64,000 nucleotides of DNA from Prochlorococcus marinus str. MIT 0917 (lineage in GTDB: Bacteria; Cyanobacteriota; Cyanobacteriia; PCC-6307; Cyanobiaceae), in the NCBI RefSeq assembly GCF_027359575.1, contig NZ_CP114784.1:1859819-1923818 (forward strand), in the 5' to 3' direction. The notes beneath the pieces were generated by a model. It was not told the DNA's origin and made no database searches. It saw nothing but the letters and a program-made list of their open reading frames with translations. The stretch's first letter is position 1; every line of letters starts with the position of its first letter. Made by a program: the position numbers and the translations under genes. This document shows, piece by piece, positions 10,218-20,315 of the stretch.

Positions 10218-11225
10218 TTAGTGTTCTAAATGTGAATTGATCAAAGTCAAAAGATCAGTATTGGAACGAGATCCTAATTGTGTGACGATATGCCCTGCAC
10301 AAATAGATCCAATTTTTGCAGATAATTCTGGTTTTAGGCCATCTGCAAGCCCTTTTAAAAAACCTCCAGCATAAAGATCTCCTGCACCCGTGGTATCAAT
10401 AGCCTTTCCAAAAGTGAAAGGATTTATTTTCATTTCTTTGCCATTTGAAATTAGAATTGAACCTTTTTCGCCAATTGTGATTGCAGCAAGATCGCATTTT
10501 TTTTTCAATTCTTCAAGTGCTGTATTCAGAGAAGAGGTCTCATACAAAGTTGTTATTTCATCTTCATTGGCAAATAATATATCTATATGATCATCAACTA
10601 GTTTTATAAAACTCTCGCGGTGTCTACTTACACAAAATGAATCAGAAAGGGATAAAGCAACTTTTCGACCTGCATTTTTAGCTATTTCTGCCGCTTTGAT
10701 AAATGCATTTTTAGCAGCTGGGTTGTCCCATAGGTATCCCTCTAAATAAAGTATTTTTGCTTCCCTAACTACTGAGAGGTCGATATCCCTAGGTTCTAAG
10801 AGAACTGAAGCGCCCAGATAAGTGCACATAGTCCTCTCTGCGTCTGGAGTGACAAAAATTAGACATCTGGCAGTCGAGGGGCCAACGGATGAAGGTGCAG
10901 TCTTGAAAATGGTACCAGTTGTTGATATTTCTTTTGTGAAGATTTCCCCTAGCATGTCATCTCTTACCCTTCCAATAAAAGCTGATTTTCCCCCTAACTG
11001 GGCAACACATGCTAATGAATTGGCTGCAGAACCTCCTGACCTCTGAATTCTGTTGGTAGTTATTTCATATAGTTCTTTAGCTCTGTTTTCATCAATCAAG
11101 GTCATTGAACCCTTCTTTAAAGATAGTCTTTCTAGGAGAGAATCATCTGTTGTTGTTAATACGTCTACAATTGCATTCCCAATGCCTACAACGTCAAGTG
11201 AAGGGTCGTTTGTATTGTTAGTCAT
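10218..11225 (-). CDS. PfkB-family carbohydrate/nucleoside kinase (adenosine kinase-like)
   Basis: A 335-residue ribokinase-fold kinase. It has the GGSAANSLACVAQLGGK substrate motif and the C-terminal DTTGAGDLYAGGFL anion-hole and catalytic Asp motif. Overall pattern, including the N-terminal VVGIGNAIVDVL, resembles adenosine-kinase-like members widespread in bacteria and plants. The sequence alone does not fix the substrate. It lies downstream of purA on the same strand, which suits a purine-salvage role, but that is inference. Confidence 0.85.
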   Translation of the reverse strand: MTNNTNDPSLDVVGIGNAIVDVLTTTDDSLLERLSLKKGSMTLIDENRAKELYEITTNRIQRSGGSAANSLACVAQLGGKSAFIGRVRDDMLGEIFTKEISTTGTIFKTAPSSVGPSTARCLIFVTPDAERTMCTYLGASVLLEPRDIDLSVVREAKILYLEGYLWDNPAAKNAFIKAAEIAKNAGRKVALSLSDSFCVSRHRESFIKLVDDHIDILFANEDEITTLYETSSLNTALEELKKKCDLAAITIGEKGSILISNGKEMKINPFTFGKAIDTTGAGDLYAGGFLKGLADGLKPELSAKIGSICAGHIVTQLGSRSNTDLLTLINSHLEH

Positions 11226-11266
11226 TAAGTTGATTTATAAACTATAAAAGAATAATTGTTCGTTGT

Positions 11267-12649
<1,383 letters not shown>

Positions 12650-12660
12650 TCAAAGAAATG

Positions 12661-12681
12661 AATTAAAGATTATCTTTAATT
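12661..12681 (-). terminator. Palindrome overlapping the psb27 stop codon
   Basis: AATTAAAGAT and ATCTTTAATT form a perfect 10-bp stem around a single T at 12671. The dyad overlaps the psb27 stop codon on the minus strand and lies just before purA. It lacks a strong T-run, so it may act as a 3'-end stabiliser or weak terminator. Confidence 0.45.
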
Positions 12682-13110
12682 ATCTCTAACTGCTGATTTC
12701 TCTGCTTTAGATAATTCTTTGTTTAATCTTTCTTTGAGAGTTTCAGGAACTGGTCTGTTTGCAAAAGTCTTGTAATGACCGGATAAAGCATTTAATGCAG
12801 TCTGCATTGTTGTAAAGGTCGTAGAAGTATTGACTTGAGATCGATTTCTATATCTTGAGATATAATCGCTTATTAGAAAAACAGCTTCTTTTTCTGCTTC
12901 AGATAGTCCTTTATCTTCTTTAGGTAAAGTTATGGTCTCTTTTAAAGTTGAGGAGACAGCAATGGTGTCTTTCGCAAAATCTCCAGTCATAAATGTTTTA
13001 GCTGCATTCACTTCTGAAGCGAATTGGAAGAATATGAGGCAGAAGCCAAGGCATATAGCCAAAGCTGCCCTCACCAACCTTATGGAGAGGTGATGAAAGG
13101 CAGAAATCAT
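12676..13110 (-). CDS. psb27: Photosystem II assembly protein Psb27
   Basis: Lumenal PSII repair factor that binds CP43 and blocks premature manganese cluster assembly. The 144-residue precursor has a hydrophobic signal segment (about residues 12-36) ending in SEVNA-A and a four-helix mature domain with the conserved FLISDYISRYR. There is no cysteine at the expected cleavage site, so lipid attachment as in the freshwater cyanobacterial protein is unlikely. Lies between proS and purA, same strand. Confidence 0.88.
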   Translation of the reverse strand: MISAFHHLSIRLVRAALAICLGFCLIFFQFASEVNAAKTFMTGDFAKDTIAVSSTLKETITLPKEDKGLSEAEKEAVFLISDYISRYRNRSQVNTSTTFTTMQTALNALSGHYKTFANRPVPETLKERLNKELSKAEKSAVRDN

Positions 13111-13156
13111 TTGTTTTTTGCAATTAAATAAGACTCTAGAGTCCTTTGGGCTATAT

Positions 13157-14947
13157 TTACAGTTTTTCAGTATTAAATTCTTCAGAAAGTTTTTTTAAAA
13201 CGGAGTTTAGATCTAATGACTCTGTGGTTTTTGTTTTTCTATTATGTAATTCAACCAGTCCAGAACTAGATTCTCTACCAGCTACAATTCTCCATGGGAT
13301 GCCAATAAGGTCTGCGTCTTTAAACTTTATTCCAGCTCTCTCATCCCTATCGTCAAGGAGAGCATCAACTCGATTCTCTATTAATTTCTCATAGATATCT
13401 TCAGCTAAATATTTTTGTTCAGTATTTTTTATGTTGGCAATAATAATTATTACTTCAAATGGGGCAATTGATGCTGGCCAAATAATACCTGCGTCATCGT
13501 GATTTTGTTCTACTGCTGCTTGAGCTAATCTTGAAATACCAATTCCATAGCACCCCATCCAAAAGTGCTCTTCTAAACCTTTATCGTTGGTAAAGGTAGC
13601 ATTTAATGATTTTGAATACTTAGTTCCTAGTTGAAATATATGCCCTATTTCTATACCTCTACATTCTTTAAGCTTTTGTGTCTTGTCATGTACACATCTA
13701 TCTCCAGGTTTGGCTTTTCTAATATCACATGTCAGCTGCTTAGTATTAATTAGACTCCAATTATAAAATATTTTATGCTCGTTTTCGACGTTGTTTCCAC
13801 ATATAAAACTTTTAAGATCTTTTACAGAATTGTCTGCAATTCTTATGAATTTTTTTTCCCATACTTTTGCCGTTGATAATAAGTTATCGCTAACATCAGG
13901 ACCTATGAAGCCAAATGGTATATTAGTAATACCTTCCTTTTGTATATCTTCATTGGAAATCACTTTAATATTCAGTACAGTTTGTTTTAATTTATGAGAT
14001 ATTTCATTTGAAAGTTTAATATCATTTATTTCTTGGTCCCCTCTAATACTTACTAGCACTGGGTATTTTTTGTTGTCATCACACGTTGCTAGATAAGCTA
14101 TAACTTTTACAATTTGACTTGGATGGAAATTGTTGTAGCTACATAATTCCTCTATGCTTTTTTGATTAGGGGTTTCAATTATAGAAGGTTTATTAAGCTC
14201 TAATAATTTTGCTTCTTCGAGAATGGAAACAGCTTTTTCTTGATTAGCTCCATATTTTCCATCAGAACTTATTAAAATAAAGTCTTCACCAGATTCTGCT
14301 GTAACCATAAATTCTTGAGATGCTGCACCTCCAATAGCTCCACTATCAGCTTCGACACAAACAAAATCTAGCCCACATTTTGTAAATATATTTTTATAGG
14401 CATTTCTCATCTCTGAATAAGTTGATTGAAGATCATTTTCATTTGAATGAAAGGAATAAGCATCCTTCATAATGAATTCTCTGCTTCTCATTAATCCAAA
14501 TCTTGGTCTTATTTCATCTCTAAATTTTGTCTGGATTTGGAAAATATTGATTGGTAATTGTTTGTAGGAGTGAATAGTTTGAGATATTATTTGAGTAATT
14601 ACCTCTTCATGAGTTGGCCCCAGGCCTAATTCTTTACCTTGTCTATCTTTAAGACTAAACATAATTCCTTCTCCCTCTGTATATGATTTCCACCTCCCAC
14701 TTTTTTCCCATATTTCTGAAGGCTGAAGTTGAGGAAGAAGAGTTTGAAGGGAACCTTTAGCTGATAACTCTTCTTCAACAATTAGGGTTATTTTTTTTAG
14801 AACCTTCCAAAGCAATGGCATGTAAGCATAAATACCTCCAGCAAGACGTTTGATAAAACCTCCTCTTATAAGTAACTGATGTGAAATTATATCTGCATCT
14901 GCAGGTACGTCTCTGAGAGTGTTCAGCATTAGGCGAGAGACGCGCAT
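13157..14947 (-). CDS. proS: Prolyl-tRNA synthetase, bacterial type
   Basis: Class II aminoacyl-tRNA synthetase of 596 residues. Motif 2 (IQTKFRDEIRPRFGLMRSREFIMKD region), a central insertion (about residues 225-400, the editing-domain position) and motif 3 (FWMGCYGIGISRLAQAAVE) are visible, followed by an anticodon-binding domain with DDRDERAGIKFKDADLIGIPW. Begins MRVSRLML. Divergent from the HTH gene at 15120. Confidence 0.96.
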   Translation of the reverse strand: MRVSRLMLNTLRDVPADADIISHQLLIRGGFIKRLAGGIYAYMPLLWKVLKKITLIVEEELSAKGSLQTLLPQLQPSEIWEKSGRWKSYTEGEGIMFSLKDRQGKELGLGPTHEEVITQIISQTIHSYKQLPINIFQIQTKFRDEIRPRFGLMRSREFIMKDAYSFHSNENDLQSTYSEMRNAYKNIFTKCGLDFVCVEADSGAIGGAASQEFMVTAESGEDFILISSDGKYGANQEKAVSILEEAKLLELNKPSIIETPNQKSIEELCSYNNFHPSQIVKVIAYLATCDDNKKYPVLVSIRGDQEINDIKLSNEISHKLKQTVLNIKVISNEDIQKEGITNIPFGFIGPDVSDNLLSTAKVWEKKFIRIADNSVKDLKSFICGNNVENEHKIFYNWSLINTKQLTCDIRKAKPGDRCVHDKTQKLKECRGIEIGHIFQLGTKYSKSLNATFTNDKGLEEHFWMGCYGIGISRLAQAAVEQNHDDAGIIWPASIAPFEVIIIIANIKNTEQKYLAEDIYEKLIENRVDALLDDRDERAGIKFKDADLIGIPWRIVAGRESSSGLVELHNRKTKTTESLDLNSVLKKLSEEFNTEKL

Positions 14948-15043
14948 GAGCCTAAAATGTAGTCTTTATGAGATTAGTCCTTTGAGTGTTGGCCGTAAGA
15001 ATATCCATATTGATTGTGCGGGAATCATGTTGTTTTTTAAAAG

Positions 15044-15057
15044 TGTACTAATGTACA
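15044..15057. promoter_or_regulatory. GTAC-N4-GTAC dyad, LexA-box-like operator candidate
   Basis: The sequence TGTAC-TAAT-GTACA is a perfect palindrome in the divergent space between proS and the Xis-like HTH gene, 63 bases before the HTH start. The cyanobacterial LexA box is described as RGTACNNNDGTWCB; the GTAC-N4-GTAC core fits, but the two outermost bases do not. It could also be an operator for the adjacent HTH protein. Confidence 0.4.
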
Positions 15058-15119
15058 TGGTGTTAATTTGATTAATCTGCTAACTTCCTCCCATATTTTT
15101 CTAGAAGCTTTCTTTCGCA

Positions 15120-15584
15120 ATGTTTAACGGCTCAGTAAATTCAGGAACAAATGGAAGATCAGAGGAGTCTCTAGATAAAGGAATTATTAATACAGCTTCT
15201 AACTCAATTGATTCATTATTGACTATTGACGAAGTTCAGAAAACATTAAATAGATCTAGGGCCTCTGTATATAGATATACAAACACTGACTCCAGGAATC
15301 TTAATCCATCATTTAATCCTAGAAAACTAAACACCGAATTTAGAAGCGATCAAAAAGATCAATTGCTTTTTCATCCAAATGAGGTTGCAAGATTTGCAAA
15401 AGATATACTAAGAATTAAGGAAGTAACAGTAGAAGTATTAAATTCTCCATCATCTGAAACCCAAAATATTCTTAACTCAATACTTGAAGAGTTGAAAAGT
15501 ATAAGCAATAAACTTGATGGTAAATCTGATGTAAAGCACTCTATTCCCAATCATTTACAAGATACTGATAGAAAGGCAGCTTAG
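15120..15584 (+). CDS. Helix-turn-helix (excisionase-like) protein, unknown function
   Basis: A 154-residue protein. Residues 33-100 resemble a MerR/Xis-type winged helix: LLTIDEVQKTLNRSRASVYRY is the helix-turn-helix and LFHPNEVARFAKDIL the following helix. The N-terminus is Ser/Asn-rich and the C-terminus is a predicted coiled coil (ILNSILEELKSISNKL). Such proteins bind DNA, but no target is known. A GTAC palindrome 63 bases upstream could be its own operator. Confidence 0.6.
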   Translation: MFNGSVNSGTNGRSEESLDKGIINTASNSIDSLLTIDEVQKTLNRSRASVYRYTNTDSRNLNPSFNPRKLNTEFRSDQKDQLLFHPNEVARFAKDILRIKEVTVEVLNSPSSETQNILNSILEELKSISNKLDGKSDVKHSIPNHLQDTDRKAA

Positions 15585-15683
15585 TTATTCTTAAATGTGG
15601 GATAATATTTATAGTTTAAATGAATTAAAGATTTAATTGATTTAAACTCAGTCTACTAAAGGTTTATCTATTCCAAGGTATGC

Positions 15684-15932
15684 ATGGATTTAGAACCACA
15701 CTTAATTAAGAATCAATCTTCTGAGCTTGATCGTACTTTGTTCAAGAAAGAGAAAGATCAAGTATCTCCTGAGGATGAAGATCCTTACAGTTTTAATAGT
15801 ACCTCGACTTCTTTAATTGGTTTAGCAATAGTATTCGTAATGCTTGGGATACCTTTATTAGCTGTTATTAGTGAAAGGTCGGAAACAACAAAAAGCTTAC
15901 CAACTTCAATAATCAAAAATGGACCTGAGTGA
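15684..15932 (+). CDS. Small single-pass membrane protein, unknown function
   Basis: An 82-residue protein with an acidic soluble N-terminus and one strong transmembrane helix (TSLIGLAIVFVMLGIPLLAV, about residues 43-62). No signal cleavage site or known domain. Its 3' end overlaps the start of the second pyrophosphatase by 14 bases, which suggests translational coupling. Confidence 0.6.
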   Translation: MDLEPHLIKNQSSELDRTLFKKEKDQVSPEDEDPYSFNSTSTSLIGLAIVFVMLGIPLLAVISERSETTKSLPTSIIKNGPE

Positions 15933-16440
15933 TCTTCCTCCTTCACCATCGCCTGGATTAGTAAATCTAGTTGTTGAGATTCCTGCTGGCAGTAGAAATA
16001 AATACGAATATTTTAGCTCTGCAGGAATTATGGCTCTTGATAGGGTTTTGCATTCATCAGTGAGATATCCATTTGATTATGGATTTATTCCAAATACTCT
16101 TGCTGAGGATGGAGCACCGCTTGATGCAATGGTAGTTATGGAAGAACCCACTTTTGCCGGTTGCTTGATCCAGGCAAGACCTATAGGAGTTCTTGATATG
16201 CATGATTCGGGGGCCTATGACGGCAAACTTTTATGCGTCCCTACTGCAGATCCAAGACAAAGAGAAATTAATACTATTAAGCAGATAGCTCAAAATCAAT
16301 TGGAAGATGTAGCTGAGTTTTTTAGAACCTATAAAAGTTTGGAAGGGAGGGTGATCGTAATAGACGGATGGAGAGACTATGATGCTGTTGATGAATTATT
16401 AAAAAGCTGCATAGAGGCTCATTATTCTGATAACAATTAA
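15919..16440 (+). CDS. ppa: Inorganic pyrophosphatase, family I (second copy)
   Basis: A 173-residue family I diphosphatase close to the standard bacterial length. Conserved features are RYPFDYGFIPNTLAEDGAPLD, the DMHDSGAYDGK acidic loop and FFRTYKSLEG. The central signature reads DGAPLD instead of the usual DGDPLD, so one acidic residue is replaced by alanine, but the two aspartates at its ends and those of the later loop are kept. Overlaps the preceding small membrane gene. Of the two copies it looks more like the ordinary cyanobacterial enzyme. Confidence 0.92.
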   Translation: MDLSDLPPSPSPGLVNLVVEIPAGSRNKYEYFSSAGIMALDRVLHSSVRYPFDYGFIPNTLAEDGAPLDAMVVMEEPTFAGCLIQARPIGVLDMHDSGAYDGKLLCVPTADPRQREINTIKQIAQNQLEDVAEFFRTYKSLEGRVIVIDGWRDYDAVDELLKSCIEAHYSDNN

Positions 16441-16482
16441 ATAACTATTTTAATCTGACTTCTTTAGATAAAGTAATTGTTT

Positions 16483-16845
16483 ATGTGCTTTGAAAACTTG
16501 AAATTATTTAGTTACTCTTCATGCTCAACTTGCCGCAGAGCGATTAAGTGGCTTAAAACCAATGATATTACCTTTGAATTAATTGATCTTTTACAATCCC
16601 CACCCTCAAAGGAAATGCTTATCTCAGCTTTTGAGCTATATGGGGATAGAAAATTTCTTTTAAATACTAGTGGAATTATATATCGTTCTATTGGTTCGGA
16701 TGTTGTCAAGAAAATGACTGATAACGAATTGCTTGAGCAACTTATTATGGAACCCAGATTAATAAAGAGACCTTTTTTATATAAATCTAGTAAATGCCTT
16801 TTAGTTGGATTTAAAGAAGAAAATTGGGCAGAAAAATTACTTTGA
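16483..16845 (+). CDS. ArsC/Spx-family thioredoxin-fold protein
   Basis: A 120-residue protein with the N-terminal redox motif SCSTCRRAIKWL (CxxC) and the ELIDLLQSPPSKEML and RPFLYKSSKCLLVGF segments of the ArsC/Spx family. The RP dipeptide kept by both arsenate reductases and Spx is present. It could be an Spx-like RNA polymerase regulator, a reductase, or neither; the sequence does not decide. ATG 16483 is preferred over an upstream in-frame TTG. Lies between ppa and lepB on the same strand. Confidence 0.75.
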   Translation: MCFENLKLFSYSSCSTCRRAIKWLKTNDITFELIDLLQSPPSKEMLISAFELYGDRKFLLNTSGIIYRSIGSDVVKKMTDNELLEQLIMEPRLIKRPFLYKSSKCLLVGFKEENWAEKLL

Positions 16846-16925
16846 AATTAACACGATGTACATTATCGACTTAGAATAAGTAGTGTTTACAAATAAAGTA
16901 AATTATATTTATAATTGATAAAAAA

Positions 16926-17618
16926 GTGCAGCAAGATCATCCAGATTCGAGTAAAGAAAATAAAAATTTTTTCCGGTCTTCTTTCTTTGATACGTGGGGA
17001 CCTATTTCTCTAACTATTCTGTTGTATGTGGGTATTCGTCATTTTATAGCAGAAGCTAGATATATTCCCTCTGGTTCAATGCTTCCAGGATTGAAAATAA
17101 ATGATCGATTAATTGTTGAAAAACTTTCTTTGCGCAAAAGGTCTCCTTTCCGTGGGGAAATTGTAGTTTTCAACTCACCATATTCTTTTGATAAGAAATT
17201 GATAGCTGATAGAAATAAAAACCTTCCGTCTAAATTAAAATGCTCATTAATAACTTTTCCCTTGATTTCTTGGATCCCTACTTTATCAGATCGTGCTTGT
17301 GATGCTTATATAAAAAGGGTAGTAGCTGTAGGAGGAGATCGCCTTTTGATTAATGATAAGGGAGAGATTCTTTTGAATGGTAGGCCAATTAAAGAACCAT
17401 ATGTTGAATACTTCTGCCCAAGTAAAACTAAATTTAATTTATGTCGTACAATGACTACAACTGTTCCAAAAGGACATGTATTCGTTTTAGGTGATAACCG
17501 TGCTAATAGCTGGGATAGTCGTTTTTGGCCAGCAGGAGGTTTCTTGCCCCAGAAAGAAATAATTGGCAAAGCAGCCTGGCGTTTTTGGCCTATTAGTCGT
17601 TTTGGTAAGCCTGATTAA
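16926..17618 (+). CDS. lepB: Signal peptidase I
   Basis: Membrane protease that removes signal peptides from secreted and lumenal proteins. One N-terminal membrane segment (WGPISLTILLYVGIRHFI) precedes the catalytic serine in IPSGSMLPGL, the catalytic lysine in YIKRVVAVGGD and the LGDNRANSWDSR box. Length of 230 is typical. The frame starts with GTG at 16926. Its 3' end overlaps the convergent dihydroorotase-like gene by 26 bases. Confidence 0.93.
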   Translation: MQQDHPDSSKENKNFFRSSFFDTWGPISLTILLYVGIRHFIAEARYIPSGSMLPGLKINDRLIVEKLSLRKRSPFRGEIVVFNSPYSFDKKLIADRNKNLPSKLKCSLITFPLISWIPTLSDRACDAYIKRVVAVGGDRLLINDKGEILLNGRPIKEPYVEYFCPSKTKFNLCRTMTTTVPKGHVFVLGDNRANSWDSRFWPAGGFLPQKEIIGKAAWRFWPISRFGKPD

Positions 17619-18873
17619 TAAGACCACAATCTATAACTTTCCCAAGAATTTTTTTGTCTTTGATCGGTTGGTTCGTTGCGGCAGTCAGATGATTTTCTTC
17701 ATTAGATTGGTACCACTCTTTGTCGGGATCAAATAATAACCAACGGTTACTATTTAAACTTAATTTTTCTTCGGCTTGGTTGAGAAATTTAGATGGACCA
17801 AAACTAATTTTCTCCCATAATTTTTCTACTCTCCATCCTGATTTTCTTACTAATTGATCCCAGAGCAAAGGAAGAACAAGGTTATAACAACTGATCCCTT
17901 TTTTTCTTTTATTTGCAGGTAGCTTGGTCTCGGAGTCATCTGTAGGAGTGGAGTGAACAGATATTGCAGTTAAAACATTATCCTCTAAACTTTCTATTAG
18001 TGAGGCCCTGTCTCTGGGGGATCCTAATGAAGGTGTTACGCTCCATCCAATGTCAAAAGGAGAAAGACTTGAGTTGTCATTGACTAAATGCCACCATAAG
18101 ACAGTTGCCATTGGCTTAGAGGATGAATTTTTAAGTATTGAAACCCCCTCAGCTGTAGAAATATTCATTAACCTTAATTCAATGTCAGGGTATTGCTTAT
18201 GAAGCTCAAGTAATTGGATCAGAGGAATAATTTCACTCTCAACAGGATCAGGAGGCCAGCCTGCTCTCAGAGTATCTACACTTTGTCTAGACATCCCACT
18301 TGCTTGTAGTAATTTATCTCTGGGTGCAAATAGTACAGGGGAGTTTTTCATTTCTCCAAGTGAAAAACCTTGTTTAAGAAGCTCTATAGGAGGTAGAAAA
18401 TCGTCATCACTTAAGCCGATGGCTCCATTTTGTAGTAACTCATTATGTTTCGAAAGAGAAACCCCCTTCCCGCCTATACTAAAACCTCCCCATAGGTGTA
18501 TTAAAACCTCACTTTTGATAGTCTTTAAAGAAAGAATCGACTCGATTTGATCTCTCCATAAATCTCCTCTAGGTAGGATACCTAATTGGCCATATCCAGA
18601 AAATGTTGCTTTTTCTATAAGTGTATAGATACTCTCTTCTTTACCATTAAAGGGAGATTCCAAAAATGAATGTGGATCAACAAGACAAGGGGCTAAAAGC
18701 ATGTTCTTAGCTTTTTGAGGCTTGATTGCTAAATGTTCTTGTTCTGCATTTTGAAGAGCCTTACTGCCAAATGCTTTGATCACACCATCTTTGATTAAGA
18801 CAGTTTCTCTCTTTAGAGATGATCCAGCCTTTTCAAGAATTTGAATATTTTCAAACAAATAACTATTAGTCAT
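17593..18873 (-). CDS. Dihydroorotase-like protein, probably catalytically inactive
   Basis: A 426-residue amidohydrolase-fold protein aligning along its length with type I dihydroorotases. The binuclear metal site looks dismantled. The HxH motif is HSF at 68-70 (VDPHSFLESP), the carboxylated lysine position (GAIGL, 150-154) has no lysine, the histidine before the STAEGV motif is asparagine (N237), and the catalytic Asp region reads AISVHSTP. It is therefore more likely a structural or regulatory partner than an enzyme, comparable to the inactive dihydroorotase subunits known to associate with aspartate transcarbamoylase. The gene is otherwise intact, so selection has kept it. Four bases downstream of the tandem phosphatase gene. 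Confidence 0.78.
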   Translation of the reverse strand: MTNSYLFENIQILEKAGSSLKRETVLIKDGVIKAFGSKALQNAEQEHLAIKPQKAKNMLLAPCLVDPHSFLESPFNGKEESIYTLIEKATFSGYGQLGILPRGDLWRDQIESILSLKTIKSEVLIHLWGGFSIGGKGVSLSKHNELLQNGAIGLSDDDFLPPIELLKQGFSLGEMKNSPVLFAPRDKLLQASGMSRQSVDTLRAGWPPDPVESEIIPLIQLLELHKQYPDIELRLMNISTAEGVSILKNSSSKPMATVLWWHLVNDNSSLSPFDIGWSVTPSLGSPRDRASLIESLEDNVLTAISVHSTPTDDSETKLPANKRKKGISCYNLVLPLLWDQLVRKSGWRVEKLWEKISFGPSKFLNQAEEKLSLNSNRWLLFDPDKEWYQSNEENHLTAATNQPIKDKKILGKVIDCGLINQAYQND

Positions 18874-18877
18874 TAAA

Positions 18878-20206
18878 TTAAAGTGCTCCGGCAGCTGTTG
18901 AGTCGATAATTCCTCCCAAATGTGAGGTGATATTTAGACAGGTGATTTGATCAGGTTGACCTTCTTTCTCTGAGAGATCAATGACTGTAATACCTCCATT
19001 ACCTTGTTTGATCATCCAAATTTGTGATGGCATCAAACCTAATAGATGGCAAAGAATGGTTTTGTTAACTGCATCATGAGCTACAACCAATGCGGTTTCA
19101 TCGTTTTTTAGATCTTTGCAAATCTCATTCCAACCATGAATGGATCTCGTGGAGACTTCTTTTATATTTTCTCCTTCTGGCATTTGAACTTCTTCAGGAG
19201 AGACCTTCCATTTTTTTAATAGATCTGGCCAGTCGGTCTTGATCTCAGACTCCAACTTCCCTTCCCATTTACCGTGACCGATCTCTTTAAGGTTATCTTT
19301 GAGAGAAACTTCGATGCCTGGATGTTCGTTTAGAATTATCTGAGCTGTTTCTTTTGGTCTTGACAGAGAGCTACTAAAGGCTTTTTGTATAAGATTATTT
19401 TTTAAAAATTCACTTGCCGCCTTAGCTTGTGATTTGCCATTTTGATTTAAGGGGATGTCAATTTGTCCTTGGAACCTTCCCTGTTTATTCCAGTCTGTTT
19501 CACCATGCCTGACTAAAATAATTCTTTTTTTACTTCCTTTTTTTGGAATTGTAGGGTGTAAATGAGCGATATTATTGAGACATTGAAGTTGGACTTGTCT
19601 ATCTTTCCAATCATTAAAAGTAATATTACAAATTGATATTGAGGTATTATCTAACTTCAACCTCTTAAACCCTTTTGATGGTTCATTTATTAATTTCAGA
19701 ATCAAGCATCTAAGAATTGCATTATGGGCAACTATCAAAATAGTTTTATTAGAACCTGAATGAGCGTCAAATAAAGATTTTAAGAAATTTTCAGCTTGAT
19801 ATAAAAGTTCTTTAATTGGTTGAAATTTTGAACCGTCGTCTCTAGTAATGGTTAGTTCCTTTGGCTCTTTTTGCCAAGTAGCGAACTCTTCTGGGAACTG
19901 ATTTTTTATTTCATTTTTTGTTAAACCACTCCAAGGCTCAAGGTCAACCTCTAAAAGTTCATCAGTATAAGTTGCTTGAAGATCTTTATGGTGTTGTTTG
20001 ATAATGATTTTTGTGGTTTCTGAGGCTCTTTGTAGAGGAGAGCTGTAAATAGCATTTATTGGAATATAAGAAATTGTTTTTCCAGCCGCTTCAGCTTGTA
20101 ATTGCCCTTCTTTGGTTAATGTTGAAAGGTCGTTTCTTCCTTGAATACGACCTTCCTTGTTAAAACTGCTCAATCCATGACGGACAAAAATTAGACGCAA
20201 TGTCAT
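18878..20206 (-). CDS. Tandem-domain histidine phosphatase (phosphoglycerate-mutase-like)
   Basis: A 442-residue fusion of two histidine-phosphatase domains. The first has FVRHG with R9 and H10, the second has LVRHGETDWN with R233 and H234. Each half also carries the later catalytic histidine (VAHNAI near 160 and VAHDAV near 385). The cyanobacterial two-domain homologue slr1124 was reported to be the phosphoserine phosphatase of serine synthesis, so that role is possible here; annotation as phosphoglycerate mutase is less likely. It forms a unit with the dihydroorotase-like gene. Confidence 0.82.
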   Translation of the reverse strand: MTLRLIFVRHGLSSFNKEGRIQGRNDLSTLTKEGQLQAEAAGKTISYIPINAIYSSPLQRASETTKIIIKQHHKDLQATYTDELLEVDLEPWSGLTKNEIKNQFPEEFATWQKEPKELTITRDDGSKFQPIKELLYQAENFLKSLFDAHSGSNKTILIVAHNAILRCLILKLINEPSKGFKRLKLDNTSISICNITFNDWKDRQVQLQCLNNIAHLHPTIPKKGSKKRIILVRHGETDWNKQGRFQGQIDIPLNQNGKSQAKAASEFLKNNLIQKAFSSSLSRPKETAQIILNEHPGIEVSLKDNLKEIGHGKWEGKLESEIKTDWPDLLKKWKVSPEEVQMPEGENIKEVSTRSIHGWNEICKDLKNDETALVVAHDAVNKTILCHLLGLMPSQIWMIKQGNGGITVIDLSEKEGQPDQITCLNITSHLGGIIDSTAAGAL

Positions 20207-20315
20207 TAAATAAAGTGTCTTTTAGTTAATTATGGTATTAGCCATGAGGGCAATCTAATGTTCTTTTAGTAAAGATAGAAGTCTTTCTCCATGTCAGTCT
20301 TCACAAGTTGATTTT

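Noticed and set aside
17593-18873. Annotation as a working dihydroorotase (pyrC)
   Set aside because: The visible metal-binding and catalytic residues are replaced at every key motif.
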